Source: Antedon mediterranea (taxonomy: Eukaryota; Echinodermata; Crinoidea; Comatulida; Antedonidae). Taken from it: 64,000 bases of DNA. How positions within the stretch are numbered: the first letter of the stretch is position 1; the number at the start of each line of letters is the position of its first letter. Made by a program: the position numbers and the translations under genes. Below, piece by piece: positions 39,198 through 52,594 of the stretch. The stretch lies in contig NC_092679.1 of the NCBI RefSeq assembly GCF_964355755.1, positions 4,340,001 to 4,404,000 on the forward strand. Reading direction: 5' to 3'. Below the pieces are notes generated by a model that made no database searches, was not told where the DNA came from, and was given only the letters and a program-made list of their open reading frames with translations.

Positions 39198-41671
39198 TAA
39201 GTTGATGAAATCAAAATATACAGAGAGTATTAACCACCAATCAACATGTTTTCCATTGGTCATGTGATTACTGGATGCCTTATAATATAATAGATACAAT
39301 CATTCCTCCTTATTGGTAATACTTCGGGGTTCACGGTTTGTTTTTTGGGGATAAGATAAATGTGGAACAAGTCTAGTTTTTTTGTAAATATGACTGAGAA
39401 TAGAAAGACTCTTTTTTGCGTCTTTTCGAACTGAACCAGTGTCGACTGCCAGATTGTATTTGAGTGAAAATCCATGACGGAATTAAGAGTAACTCATACA
39501 ATTTAGATTTATTGTAAATATCATTTAGATATAACGTTTTTTCCAAAAAAAATTAAATTTTTAAGGGATGGTGGGTGGTGAATATTTTGAAGATGAGTTC
39601 CATAGCTTTAAGCATATCCTCCTAAAAATAATAATATTAATTGATAATTCAAATTTAATAATAAAAACAGTTTTTTACATCCATTTCTGACCAGATTGGT
39701 GATACTTTCTTAAGTGAAATTGCCCCGAATATTTTTTTTCTTTTTTCATCCAACATGTTTGGTATTGCAGTAAGCATTTGTATTTTCTTATTCCACAAAA
39801 AAACTTCTTTTTTTCTATTCTTAATTAATCATTGTCAGATTTTGTTTTTTGTATTTTGCAATAAAAATTAGTTAATCGTAATAAATTTTTAGTTAAACCA
39901 ATTTAATCATTTTAATTTTCAACGAAAAATTCAATTAAAATACAAAACAAAAACATGCAAAAAGTTAAATATAAATGCTTATTATGCTAATTTTCTATTC
40001 TGCTAGCATTTATGTACATATTGGAAATGTCTATCAGACTATCAAATGCAAATATAACCAATATAGTTTGTTGTCTTCCAATTGTGGTAAATATTGATTT
40101 GTTTCTCTGATTACATTTACAATTTTTACAATTGGTATTTAATATAAATAAATGTTGTTAAATGTTAAAATTAGTTTTAAATTATTTTGTGATTTGTCTG
40201 GGTTTTTAAAAAAGCAACTCTCTATTCTATATTATATCTTTATTGTTGATTGGCTTTACATTATATGGCTTTTAGTTATATACTGTATTTGATTGAATCC
40301 CTCTTACTGCTGTGAAATATTTCATTTAATAAAATTTACAGTATATTAATATTTGGGACCAAGTAGAGATAAAACAGGCGCAGTTGTTTTCCAAAAATTG
40401 TTTTTATTGTTTCCATGGTAATTTTTAAACACAAACAATTCAGTAATTTATAACTATTTTGATTTGTTATTTCAGTAGAACCCCTATTAAAAGTAAACCT
40501 TCGGGACCAAGTGTCCTCCCCTAATAGGGGGTCCAATAAGCGGGGTTTTACTGTAGTTTGGTGGTAACACATTAAAATATACATCCATCATGTAAGATTA
40601 GATGTTTGGATGTCAAAATAGTTTAAACAAAAGCAAGCTTCTTTATAAATGTTTAATGAAAAACACCAAAGAATAAAGTTAATAATTGCATATTTTTCCT
40701 ATTATAGAAAAATATGTTTTATTTCATTTTAAAGAAATAAAATAATAATATACCGCTTATGGTATAAGTCTATTAAGTAATTATCAGGCATAGCGATCCA
40801 GTTTAACTCATTATATTTTTAATTCCCGATAAAATGCTGTCTATAGCGGGTATAAGGCAATACTAATGAAATAGCGGAGACATGTTTATTAACTATAATA
40901 ATCATTCAATAATAATAATAATCGAGGTAGTTAATGTTTTTAAATATTATTGCGCAATCATTCACTTTGTCATTACGATGGATAGCAGCCTTCTAAAGAT
41001 ACACACAACTTTTTGCAGGTATAAAAGTGTGTTTAGATGGTGATAGTCATGGTTATGGTACTCATCATGTGTCTAAAATGAACGACTCAGATTACATAAT
41101 AAATAATTTTACTAGCCAATCAGATTGCCTAATACATAATTTAGCTAATCAAATTATTGATGCAAATCAAGCTAGCAAATTACTTAATTAAAATTTGCTG
41201 TAAAAACAGTATAACTAATTCTTTTATTAAAAATATTTTCAGTTAATAAACATTTTTTCATAAATTTATTAAAATATTTGTTTTTCTTAAGTAAGTCTAA
41301 TTATCATTACATATATAAAAAGTTTCCAGAATGCTTTAAATTTAATATACCAATACTGTAGTAGTTAGTTACCTTAGTTTTATGAGTAATTATGGAAAAA
41401 AAAGTTTAGGAGGTTAGAATTTATACTAACAGGGGCGGATTCAAAGGTAGAGATTGGGGTAGCGGTCCCCCTTTTTGATTGACACTGACAGCTAAAATAA
41501 AATTATGAACTCCAATTTAATATCTATTTTTTACAGACTATTAATATTAAACGTTAGCACTCCCCGGTTAACACATTCTGAATCTGCCCCTGTATAATTC
41601 TTAAAATGTTTTTACTATATTTCTGCTAAATTTAGTTTATCAGTATATAAATAGTAAATGCTTGAAGCAAT
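39198..41671. other. Ena/VASP 3' flank and intergenic DNA
   Basis: AT-rich. AATAAA at 39859-39864 is a plausible poly(A) signal for the Ena/VASP gene. Apart from the small MITE at 40473-40554 I see no gene or structured element. Confidence 0.45.
40473..40554. mobile_element. Short MITE with CAGTAGAACCCC ends
   Basis: CAGTAGAACCCCTATTAAAA at the left pairs with CGGGGTTTTACTG at the right. The centre reads CCTTCGGGACCAAGTGTCCT. Related but decayed sequence occurs at 720-780 and 16130-16215 (CCTCTTAATAGGATA words). Confidence 0.65.
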
Positions 41672-41902
41672 CTAAAGCGCTGTCTACACTATCAAACTAG
41701 TTTGACAAACAAAGTTTGATTTGCCCAAATATGGTAGTGATATGGCCAAATATGGTAGTGATATGCCAAAATATGGTAGTGATGTACCCAAAAATGGTAG
41801 TGATGTACCCAAATATGGTAGTGATATGACATTATCGTGTCCATATATGGGCACATCACATTTTTTTGTCACATACAGTTTTATAGTGTAAACAAGGCTT
41901 AA
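41672..41902. mobile_element. MITE family 1, copy F (five 21-bp units)
   Basis: TAAAGCGCTGTCTACACTAT at the left, TTTTATAGTGTAAACAAGGC at the right. Five copies of the unit (CCCAAATATGGTAGTGAT with small changes) lie between them, followed by the shared GTGTCCATATATGGGCACAT palindrome. Confidence 0.9.
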
Positions 41903-43021
41903 TTTACTTCAGTTTATTTTGAATAATAAGAAGTGTGTACACTTTATGAATCTGGTAGAATATTGTGCGAACAAATTTTTAAAAAATATAAGAAATTTAT
42001 TAAATAAAAGAATTTTCTATCAGTGAAGATAACATGTTTTTTTTACATAAATGAACTGTATGTAGAAAAGTAATTTGATGATTTTGAATATTGTAAAATA
42101 TACTATTTTGTATGAAATGAATACATGTTCTCTATCATTAATATTGTATTTTTATGTATAAGTTAAAAACTATTTTATTCTGTTAGATATTATATTATTT
42201 TTAATACTTATTGTCAATTAGTAAGCATAGATTAATATGAAATTATCATTTATTATAATCTTTTTTTTTGTTATTGATTGAAAGCATTTGTGATTAGCCA
42301 TGTTGTTCAAATTTTCATAAGTATATTGTTCATTTCTGCACCATAGGTTTTCTTGCAGGCTAATCATACTTTTCAGTGTAGTTATAGCCATATTTTTCTC
42401 TGTTCTCAATTCGGTGATTAAAATTCGCTGTGGCCATCATCACCAATCGCGCTTAAGTGAAATATTTTCCTTACATAAAGTATTTCACTTAAGTTGATTT
42501 AAGGATTTCACTTTTAGTCAAGATAATGTTTAAAATTGTATTGGTGTTTCCCTAAGTGTGAATGATGAAGATGGCTACTTGCTCTTTTAAGCCCTCTGCT
42601 AAATTTGGATCACTTATTATTATACAAAAGGGCTACATGTGTACATGGGTGTTGGACCACACCCCAATTTTGACCTACTGTAATTAGAGGGTTGGGCATG
42701 TACCCGCCCAAGTACAGTAAATTTAACTATTCCACAAACTACTTATACAGATGTTTTCTATGGGACCTGGGGGATGATTTTTTTTTCTTTTAGGGTTGAG
42801 CTTATAAGATTTAATCATATGGTACCACACGGAGAGTCCAATCAAACCCTTTGTTATAAAACATTTGCCATAATTTACACCTGTAGGTTTGTTCTGAATG
42901 CTAACAAACCAAGAAAGGAAACCATCTGAATTAGAAAGATCCATTGAAAACAATATTTCTAAAGTTTCGTTATGGTTGAGATTTGACTTTGAGATAACTT
43001 TTTATACAGCGTTGTAGTAGT

Positions 43022-43131
43022 ATAGTGTCATAGCGCCCTCTTCTAATAAAGACTGGAAAAAAATGAAAACCCATCTATTATGTTGACAGTGGTGGGATCA
43101 TGTTTTCAGAGAGAGGGCGCTATGACACTAT
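43022..43131. mobile_element. 110-bp MITE with perfect 20-bp inverted ends
   Basis: ATAGTGTCATAGCGCCCTCT at the left end and its exact reverse complement at the right end. The short interior has no coding potential. The perfect ends suggest a recent insertion. Confidence 0.85.
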
Positions 43132-46073
43132 TTATTAAGCGTTAATAAATTATTGTTTGTAATAATCCATTTCATAGTTATATATTTCAATACATCAAAT
43201 TACACTGTTCAAATATGCACTTTTTAAACTTATAGATTTCATGCTGGGGGCTTATTTGTATAAGTGCAGTACTTAATTTGAAAAGGTTCATTTCTGTGTC
43301 AATTTGTACCATACGCAATAAATTTTTGCCAGAATAGTACTTTTTTTTTCAAATGTTCCATTATTTTATGTGAATGTCTTGATTCTGTTGATGTGGTGTT
43401 CTTAATGTTTTAATATCTGTTGTGACATGTATGTGTGGTTATCTTTATACTGTAATAATCAGTATGTATGATGTAGTATTATTCTAATTTTAAAACTCCT
43501 ATGCACTATGCACACACCTAACTTTCAAGTAACTTCCACTTATGAGAATTAAGTGCAGTGAGGTTGAATAGCAGAATTAACTTTCATCCAGTTGTTTAAA
43601 TAGTATCTTACTTTACCCATCCAATTTCCTGGACTTTCTGCATTCTCACTCCTGAAAATGATCGAAGGTCACTGATCGAAATTTTGAAAATTCGACAGTT
43701 CTTTTCAGAACTATTTATTTTTTTATTTTTCTGCAACCTGATAGATGGTTTTTATCATTGATGAAATATTTACAAACCATACAAAGTCGCCCCAAAACAA
43801 AGTAGCCCCGGCACAGTCCCCCCCATCGCAAAGTCGCCCCATTACAAAGTCGCCCCATCTTTTATAATGCCTAATCCGCCCCTATGGTGAACTGCAAACT
43901 TGACATCAACAATTCCATTGTGTTTACTTTTCTTGTATATTATGTGCAATTAAAAATTTATTTTTATCTAGTAATTATTCTGAACTCCCCCCTGTGACAA
44001 TTAACAGATATTTTGTATTGTAGTGTATAAAGCTTTAAAAGAGCATGGCTTGTTAGGCATAATAAGTGAGAGCAATCAACCGGAACAATCATGCGATTCA
44101 AACAAAGAAACATTGGCCAACAAAAGACACACTCAATCATATGCTTAGCAAAGGCAAACAAAATCAATGTTTTTATACCATAATATTCACACTCCAGGTT
44201 ACACAATGCTGAAATAATATCAAGGTAATTTATATCAATTAATAACATAAATCATCATTCGCTTATTCCTCTCTCTGAAATCTGGAAATAAAAAGCACAA
44301 AACTTTCAATATTTAATTAAAAAATATACGGTACATTTATTTATTTATTTATTTGGAATTACACCTTTAGATCGGTGGCACACTTAGCACAAAGGTGCAT
44401 CCTTCACAATATAAAATATAACAACAGAAAAGTAAAAAGGCAAAAGCAACTATCAACCCCTATCCTACCCCCCCCCCCCCCCACCTAATTTACATCAATA
44501 CATACAGTAGATCATTACTTTGCACAAATAAATACAAAACAAGATATAGAAAAGTGTATTAAATAAAATCACCTGACTAAACACAGGTTTTGTAATTTGA
44601 ATAAGTGTAGGCCTGATTCTCGAAAGACTACCAATCCAGAGCTGGCTAAAGTCGGGTTTTAGTCCACAACAATATATAGGTTTTTTTTTAAACAGTTATA
44701 ACATGGGGAAAAATAAATGTACAGTATTATTAATTATACCTCCATGGTTGTAATAGTCTGATTAAAACCATAGTTAATGTACTTCCACAATCCAACCTAT
44801 CAGCATTCATACAAATTGATATTTTAGGATATTAGGTTGTGTTAAGGTTGCTTTAATTTCCAGTGGTGTATTTTTGTTGTTTTCTCTTTGGTTTTGTAGA
44901 ATTTGTATATTATGAATGTACTATCTAAAATAAGGAAATGAAATAAAACAATTATGTTTACAATGTTACAAGTATACAAGTAAATAAAAACATAATTTTA
45001 GTTATTAGTAACAGTAGACCTAACAGTACAAACAATATAATGTACAAGATATTTTTTTATTGTCCTTTTTAAATTAAATGTAAAAAGTAAAATCTTCTCT
45101 GATGCTAAATGTTTATTTATAAAGGAATGCAATATCTTTTATACAGCATTGAAATACATCAATTATGATTAAAACAAATAATTAATAAAATTCTATTTCA
45201 TATTATTTATTATTGTTTCTACTAGCCTATTATAATTTATTACTTTTACAGTATTAAATAGTGAACACATTTCAGGTCCCCATATTTTTACTTTACACAA
45301 CGGAATATCGATTGATGATAATCAACCAATCATACATGGCGCAGTTCATATGCAAATATCTACTGTCCAATCAAATTCATTCCCGATATGACGGAACAGT
45401 TTTCCGTTACTCATCTTGTGTACGCGGTTTAAAATTAAACATAGGAAAAAGTATGATTGATATTTAACCTACAAACAAGGAAAATATAGATATTTGAAGT
45501 AAGAACAAATTTAATTATATTTTTTTAAATATTTATGTGTAACATTCACTTTATTAATCAGGCTAATAGCATTGTAAACTTGTAATAATTAATGTGAGTT
45601 GTTGGGCTATCGATCGTGAGCTAGGCTGGCAGTCACGACTTTAGTTTACCGACGACCGATATGCAAGAAAACCGACGACTTGATCTGTGTGAGTTTATTG
45701 ATGGTTAGGCCTAGACAATTTAAATTTTGTTTGGTTACTCTGGTGTTAATTTAACACAGTGTAGGCTAGACTTAGCTCTGTGATACCATACGATTACAGA
45801 GAGCTAGCATGCTGCCTGGAATGGTAGGCTGGGTGGGGGTGGGCGTGTGATAATTCATAATCAAATCATGTTGGTGGATGGATTGTATAAATGAGGCGGC
45901 TGGCTCTCGGAGTGCGATGATGTGTCATGACACGCGGAAAGGACAGGGTGGTCTTATGCAATAGGCCTAGCCTAGGCCTAGATATTATATAAATGAATTA
46001 AATTAGCCTAGGCCTATATAAGAATGAAATAAATTTTGTGTATCTTTTAGGCCTATTTTAGTTTATAAAAAAC
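43132..46073. other. Intergenic DNA and LBR upstream region
   Basis: Contains an (ATTT)n run at about 44338-44357 and a C homopolymer at about 44469-44482. From 45600 onward the sequence becomes GC-richer with AGGCCTAG words, as expected near the LBR transcription start. A probable 5'-UTR acceptor (TATCTTTTAG) lies just upstream of the LBR ATG. No core promoter motif can be named with confidence. Confidence 0.45.
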
Positions 46074-49000
46074 ATGAGCAGACGTAGTAAAAAACAATTC
46101 TCAGTGGGTGAAGAGGTGAGAGCGAAATGGCCAGGCAGCTCTCTGTGGTTTAAAGCAACCATTAAAAGTATTGAAGATGATGACGTATTTGTAACCTTTG
46201 AAGATGGTACTGAAGACGTCGTAAGAAAGAATGATATTTCGGTAAGCTCTAGAAAATCATACTCGACCAAAAAATGTTGTTGTTTTGTTGATTGTACGTC
46301 CATATATATTTAAATTATACTTTTTGAATTTATATCAAATATAGGATAATTGAATTTATTATTTAAACCTAAATTTATTTTGTAGAGAGATGGATCTTTT
46401 AGGTCACGATCCAAATCTCCAGCAAGACGTGCTGGAAGAAGGAGTCGTTCTAGGTCGCCAGCAAGACGGAAGCCTTCTCCTGCCAGACAGAAGAAGACTT
46501 CACCCGCCAGACAGCAGAAGGGTTCTCCTGGTAGGCCGAAGAAAGTTTCCCAAGGCCCAGCTCGACAACAAAAGGAGAAAGAAGACAAGAAGAGCGAGAA
46601 TAATCCTGCACCAGCACAAACAACTGTGATCCCTGATGAGACACCTAGACGCAGCTCAAGAAGAACTGTAGTTAGCAGCACTGTAAGTGGGTTTGTTTAC
46701 CTATCTAGGCCTGACTCAATTTAGTATTAGCCTGACAATGTCTAAAGATCAGTCTACACTATCAAACTAGTTTGACAAAAAATGTGATGTGCCCAAATAT
46801 GGTAGTGGTATGACATCACATTTTTTTGTCACATAAAGTTTGATAGTGTAGACAGAGCTTAATAAATCATGTTCCTATGAGACTGGCACCATCAGACACA
46901 TTTAATAGTCCTTTGCTCCAACCAAGAGTAAGACCATGTTTATTTTGCCTTATCTTTCATAAAGTTTTAAAATAAATCTTTAAACCTTCCTGTTTCATGC
47001 ACAGGCTACTACAGAAACCAGAACCTATGGAACACGCTCTGCAGTAAAGGCTGGGAAGCAGACCATTGATGCACCTTTGGAATCATTCTCAACAAGGGTA
47101 GCAAAGACTACCCATTACGAGTTTGGTGGGCCCATAGGTAAAGTATTCAATTATTTAGTTTTATTTATTCTGCAATCTGCAGAAATTAAGAATAATTAAA
47201 AGTCGGTCTAGAATGTTTATGAGAAACTAATTGGTCATTGTCCAATCCAAAGTTACTAATCAAATTAGTGTAATACTAATAAGCATTATTAACGTGTTTG
47301 TTGTTTTTACATTAGGTGCAACATTGACTGTGTTTTTCCTTCCACTGGCTATGTACTATTTTTACTTTGCCTGTGGAAAGAACAAGTGTGAGCTGACCCT
47401 AAAGCCTGGCTTCAGTAGAAAATTTGCAGATTACTATGACCCAGAAGCCTACCTCATGTTTTGTGGCTGGATGGTATTCCAGGCTGCCTTATACATGCTA
47501 CCAATTGGCAAGGTAAGGCTGATTCATTTCGTGTCGGCCGAAAATTTGGTCTGCAACTTCAACCTTTTATATTGATATTCATTTTGTAAGTTAACCCATC
47601 GTGAACGGTTTTCCGATGGCGATAAAGCTATGTATCTGGGCAGGCATTTATCAGTCTTTTTGCTTAAGTCTTTTTATCTGATGGAATGGATTTTGTTATC
47701 TGAGAAAAAAGAAAATAATGAATAAAAATATATTTTTTTTTGCGGGTAATATTTATTGTAGTGTATAATCTCTATAATGGCTTAAATTGATATTAACTAA
47801 CATTACAATACTTATTCATTTTTTCTATGTAGAGTTGTTTAGGACAACAGTTGAAAAATGGAAGTAGATTGTCTTACCGTCTCAATGGTATGTCCTTATC
47901 ACTTTATTTCTTTGTAAATAGACTATAGTAATATTTTTCATTTTAGTACGAATGAAAAAAAAAGAATAGTGCACAATTTTTTTAAGTCCTCTAAGCAAGA
48001 AGTTTGCAGATTTTAATCTTCTCAAACTAATACTAATCATTTTGATTAAAAACCACTCGTAAATTATGATATTATTTTTTTTTACAGGTTTCTTGGCATT
48101 TTTCTTGAGCATCTGTGCATTTGCAGGACTTGTTTATAAAGGCTATCCTGTGACCAAGGTTTACGACAAGTTTCTACCTCTGATGACGGCATCTATCATC
48201 TTCTCGTTTGTGATGTCATCACTACTATATATCAGGGCTAAGTTTGTAGCCAACAGTCAGCTGGCACCGGGAGGAAATTCTCGTAAGTCTTAAAGCTTAA
48301 TGTAACCAAGGTAATCTAAAAACAGGATGCTGAGCTCCAAAGATCAAAGGGTTTATCTGTGGCTGAGACAAGATCCGTTTCACGCCCCTTAACATTATGT
48401 ACATAGTACAGTACTGTTGGTATTTGTCACAGCCAGACATAAGATCAAAGGACTGTTACGAGTTCCTATCTTGGCAATGCTAGCTCAGTGTCCTGTTGTT
48501 AGATTGCCTTGATGTAACAGTCATATAATAAAATTTAATGTAGTCAGTATAATCAATTATTGTACAAGAAACCATATTTATTTTTCTTTTGGCAGATTGC
48601 ACCATTTATGATTGGTTTATTGGTCATGAGTTGAACCCACGTATAGGCAACTTTGATTTAAAGTTTTTCTGTGAACTTCGACCTGGTTTGATTGGATGGG
48701 TAAGTAAATAACTATAATAATATAGCTTCAAATAGCTTACTATGTGCCCCAAAAAACTTGAGTAAATAAATAGTTACTTCAGGGATTCAATGACCCACAC
48801 ACCATATGCATAAACATTGCAAAAGCTATAGCCAGTGGAGCATTAGTCTTTAACAATGAAGTTTGCTCCTAAATGGAAGATTAGACCCTATTGTCTGACC
48901 CCACCCATTCATGGCTAACTTATATCTTACAGATTATGATTGACCTGGCCTTTTTGGTCAAAGCACTTGAGAGTGGAACGCCAATGGATAACCTTCCTAT

Positions 49001-51342
49001 GATTCTTTTGGTCTGTTTCCATACATTGTACGTAGCGGACGCCCTATGGTGTGAGGTAAGCATTTAAACGGGAGAGTCAATGTAAGCAAGTGCTAGGCAC
49101 AAAACTGGCATGTCTTGGTGGATTGGGTGGGTGGATATATATAAAGGCCAACTCGCACTGCGTCGTATGACGATTTATCTCGTCCGAAGAAAATTAATGT
49201 TTAATGCTCTCCCGACTACCTAAAAACTATGCAAGACGCTATGGCAAAACCACTCATTTCATCGGGATTCAACGACAGCACTGACGAGTCAAGACATCAT
49301 GTCTGGCCTCGTCGTACGACACAGTCTGAGTTGACTTTTATGGATTTAACTAGAGAAGTGTAGGGGTGGGGATGGTACGTTCAGTACCTAGAGGTTTCTT
49401 GACTGGGTGCTATAGAAATTGGGCTGGGTGTAACTGTAATACATTAAAATAGGTATTTGGGTGGATGGAAGACTTTGAAGGTTTGTGTTTCCATTCAGCA
49501 TATATACATTCATGAATAATATCTCATTTTGTATAAAAATAGTTAATTATATTGGACTGTTAATTTCGTTTATCCTAATTTGTTGAATTCATACTTTATA
49601 TGTATTTATGTATGTTGAAATTGTGTATTGTAGGATGCCATTCTGACAACAATGGACATTACCTCCGACGGTTTTGGTTTTATGCTGGTATTTGGTGATC
49701 TAGCCTGGGTACCGTTCGTGTATTCGCTGCAAGCCAGATTTCTTGTAGATCACAGTGTTACAATGGCATACAGGAACTATTACCTGGCTGCTATCGTTTG
49801 TCTTGGACGTAAGTATTTTTTAAGGATACAAATAAATGAACAAGGGACATGACAAATGCTTTTTATGCTAAAATAAGAAGAAAGTAATTTCTACTTTGAA
49901 TGTTTAAAAAGAAAAAAAAAGAAAATTGTAATTATGCAGGTCTGTTTAACCAGATTTATATCTATCCTGAATAAAAGTACATTCACACTTTTTACGAAAT
50001 GGAGGATGGCGCTGTTCACTTTATATGGTGTTCCTATACAAAACGGTGTGTCTTCTGTTCCGTGAAACGGTACAAGTGTGATTGTAGCTTTAGCCTTCAT
50101 GATGTTATGACAAAAATGCTTTAAAAATATTATTGTAATATTTTGTAATTGTTTTCAGTTTTTGGTTACTACATCTTCCGTTCTTCCAACTGTCAAAAGA
50201 ACATGTTCCGCAAAAATCCAAACAATCCTGCATTGAAAGGTAACGTTTAATTTGTTTGTTGATATGTAAATTCAGTTGTAATGCTGTACACATTTGATTT
50301 ATAAAAACCTTTAAAATAAATACTTTTTGAATATTTTTCTGCAACATAATTAACATTAATAAATAATATACATTAATATGTAACTTGTATGTTGTTCTTG
50401 TCTACTACAGATTTAGCGACAATACAAACACCAAACAAGAAGCTTCTGGTAGGTGGCTGGTGGGGTATGGTACAACATCCAAATTACCTTGGCGATATCA
50501 TGATGGCTTTCTCATGGTCGTTGTTCTGTGGTAAGTATTCTTATTTCAATGTTTCAGTTTATGCCAAAATAATTTACATATTAACAGTTTCTGCTTTTAC
50601 AAATGAAGTTTGTTTGTAACAGGCTTGTCATGTTTTTTATGCGTTGCATTTTATTCATATGACTATCACTGTGCAGAAAGTTGTTTAGTCTACAATGGCT
50701 GAGAGTTGCTCCTAATTAAACCCATATTAGGTCTTCATGTCAATAATTAGAATTACTTTAAAAGGCCCATTTACACTAGGATGATAATGATCGGTGATAA
50801 TAGATAAACATGCACTTTTCATATTTAAAAGAAAAGAAATCCAACAAGTTTTCATCCCAAAGCCGAATATGGGTGTCCCAAAGCCAAATAGGGGTGTCCC
50901 AAAGCTGAATAGAGGAGCCAAATATAGGTGTCCCAAAGCCGAATAGGGGGTGTCCCAAAGCCGAATAGAAGAGCCAAATATAGGTGTCCCAAAGCCGAAT
51001 AGGGGGTGTTCCAAAGCTGAATAGAAGAGCCAAATATAGGTGTCCCAAAGCCTAATAGGGATGTCACAAGGCCTAACAATAGAATATAAAGTCTGTGTGT
51101 GTAAACATAGCGACTCTGACTTAGAGGTTCTACTGTACAAATTAATCCATTACCTTATATTTCATTATTATTTTCTATTAGGTTGTAAGAGTATCTTCGT
51201 CTACTTCTATCCATTTTATTTGACCGTGTTACTCGTGCATCGACAGCGACGTGATGACTATCACTGCCGGCAGAAGTATGGCCCCGCTTGGGACAAGTAC
51301 ACTCAATTAGTCCCCTACAGGATTTTCCCAAAACTTTACTAG
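46074..51342 (+). CDS. LBR: Lamin B receptor: inner nuclear membrane Tudor / sterol C-14 reductase protein (complete)
   Basis: Twelve coding exons: 46074-46241, 46386-46682, 47005-47137, 47316-47512, 47833-47887, 48088-48282, 48596-48699, 48933-49055, 49634-49808, 50159-50239, 50411-50530 and 51182-51342, 1809 bases or 602 residues (human protein 615). Residues 1-56 form a Tudor domain ([20 protein letters not shown]). Residues 57-155 are an Arg/Ser linker ([15 protein letters not shown] units), the type that SRPK kinases phosphorylate. From about 198 on comes a multi-pass sterol-reductase domain with both family signatures: [12 protein letters not shown] (353-364) and [15 protein letters not shown] (569-583). 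Asn534 in HPNYLGD and Arg570 correspond to human Asn547 and Arg583, sites of disease changes. It ends [10 protein letters not shown]. The protein tethers lamina and heterochromatin and reduces the C-14 double bond of sterols; kept motifs suggest activity (inference). The start is the first ATG, giving [15 protein letters not shown]. Confidence 0.97.
46743..46862. mobile_element. MITE family 1, copy G (one unit, short form)
   Basis: TAAAGATCAGTCTACACTAT at the left and GATAGTGTAGACAGAGCTTAA at the right, with one CCCAAATATGGTAGTG unit. Lies in the second LBR intron. Its small size is close to what the family would look like before repeat expansion. Confidence 0.9.
48307..48511. mobile_element. 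MITE family 3, copy 2
   Basis: CAAGGTAATCTAAAAACAGG at the left, CCTGTTGTTAGATTGCCTTG at the right. Read backwards it matches 38041-38292, including the AAGATCAAAGG and GACATAAGATCAAAGGAC blocks. It sits in an LBR intron. Confidence 0.85.
49140..49342. mobile_element. MITE with AAAGGCCAACTCGCACTGCG ends
   Basis: Left ATAAAGGCCAACTCGCACTG then CGTCGTATGACGA. Right TCGTCGTACGACACAGTCTG then AGTTGACTTTTAT. The ends are inverted repeats of about 33 bases with a few mismatches. About 203 bp, in the LBR intron before the 49634 exon. Confidence 0.85.
50854..51072. repeat. Minisatellite in the last LBR intron
   Basis: Alternating short blocks GGTGTCCCAAAGCCGAATAG and AGAGCCAAATATAG build a higher-order unit of about 55 bases, repeated roughly three to four times with base changes. 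All three minus-strand frames stay open across it, a repeat artefact. It ends 109 bases before the last exon acceptor. Confidence 0.85.
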
Positions 51343-52594
51343 AGTGTTCAACCGTTTTTAAACAGTACTAAAATATTTTCCAAAGAATCAATCACAACAA
51401 ATGTTTTTAAACTCGAGATATTTGACAGAAGAAAAAAGCTAATGTGGCCTTTCATAGATCTTTCTGTAAAAAAAATTTAATGACTGGTTGTTTTCGGTCA
51501 GGTATTTCTCAGGTAAATTTTGGTAAATCGAAATGTTTCTTGTGTACAGGTATCTAGCACTCCCCTTTGTTTATACCCTAATTGACCTGTGCTATAGTCA
51601 TTTTACTTTCTGTAGTAAAAAATATCATTTATAGCCTCACTAATATTTACTTTCCTTTCCTTGCTGATCATATCATTAGGTAAATTAAATTAGTTATCTT
51701 ATTATTTTCAAATCAAATTTGTAGGGAACCAACAAAAGTATTAAAATTAATAATTTAGAATACTTTACAATAAAAGCCTTAAACAATAAAAATAATCAGA
51801 ATTTTCTACATATTTTTTTTTATGGAAATTGTGTAAATAACTTTAAATTTAACATTATTAATAATATTTCAAATATTGATGCCCTACACTGTAATTAATT
51901 CAAGATTCAATTTTAAAATTGCTGAATTTCAGTGCTTGCAAAATTAACGCGAGTTTGTAATTGTTGTACAAGTTGTGTATTTATTACGTGTGTTTACAAT
52001 TTCTTTAAATGTAAATACTGTATTTAGTTGTTAGTGAACCTAGTAGTGTTTCATTAGTTACTTAATTTGTAATATGATTTAACCCATTTATGTGAAATTT
52101 GTGTTGCTTTTTTTTTTTTTTTTTGTAAATATCGCTTTTATTCTTTGTGTTAAATAGTTCATATACAATAATCAAAGCAACATTCAGTATTAGATCATTT
52201 AGCAAATCAGGCCTGGTTTAAGCTGCTTTATTACTTAATATAAAAAGGACATGTAGATGATATTTTCATTGTGTACTGTTTGGTGTTTTTGTATTTCATA
52301 CAGTATGCAACTTTTAAATTTTTATGAGAAGAAGAATTTATTAGTTCGTTGTGATATATAATATGGTTAACTTTTAATGACATTATGATTAATGACAATA
52401 TTCATAGAGAGAACCACCCAGCAGTGGCTTAATGTAATTAGATGTAGCTTTATCAGGGAACTCTTTTAAATACTGCTTTAGAATAAACCAGGGAACTATT
52501 TCAAAAATAGTGTCCTTACATGGAATCGATCATCTATTTCTTTCTAAAAAAAATAATATAGGAGGAACGGGGATTTATTTTTAAAATTGAGTTT
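51343..52594. other. LBR 3' UTR and flank
   Basis: AT-rich sequence after the LBR stop. AATAAA at 51769-51774 (and again near 51785) are the first likely poly(A) signals. No further gene is seen. Confidence 0.55.

Noticed and set aside
50727-51140. Minus-strand frames with repeated FGFGTPIFG or IRLWDTYIW
   Set aside because: All arise from the intronic minisatellite; all three frames are open, which shows it is a repeat effect.
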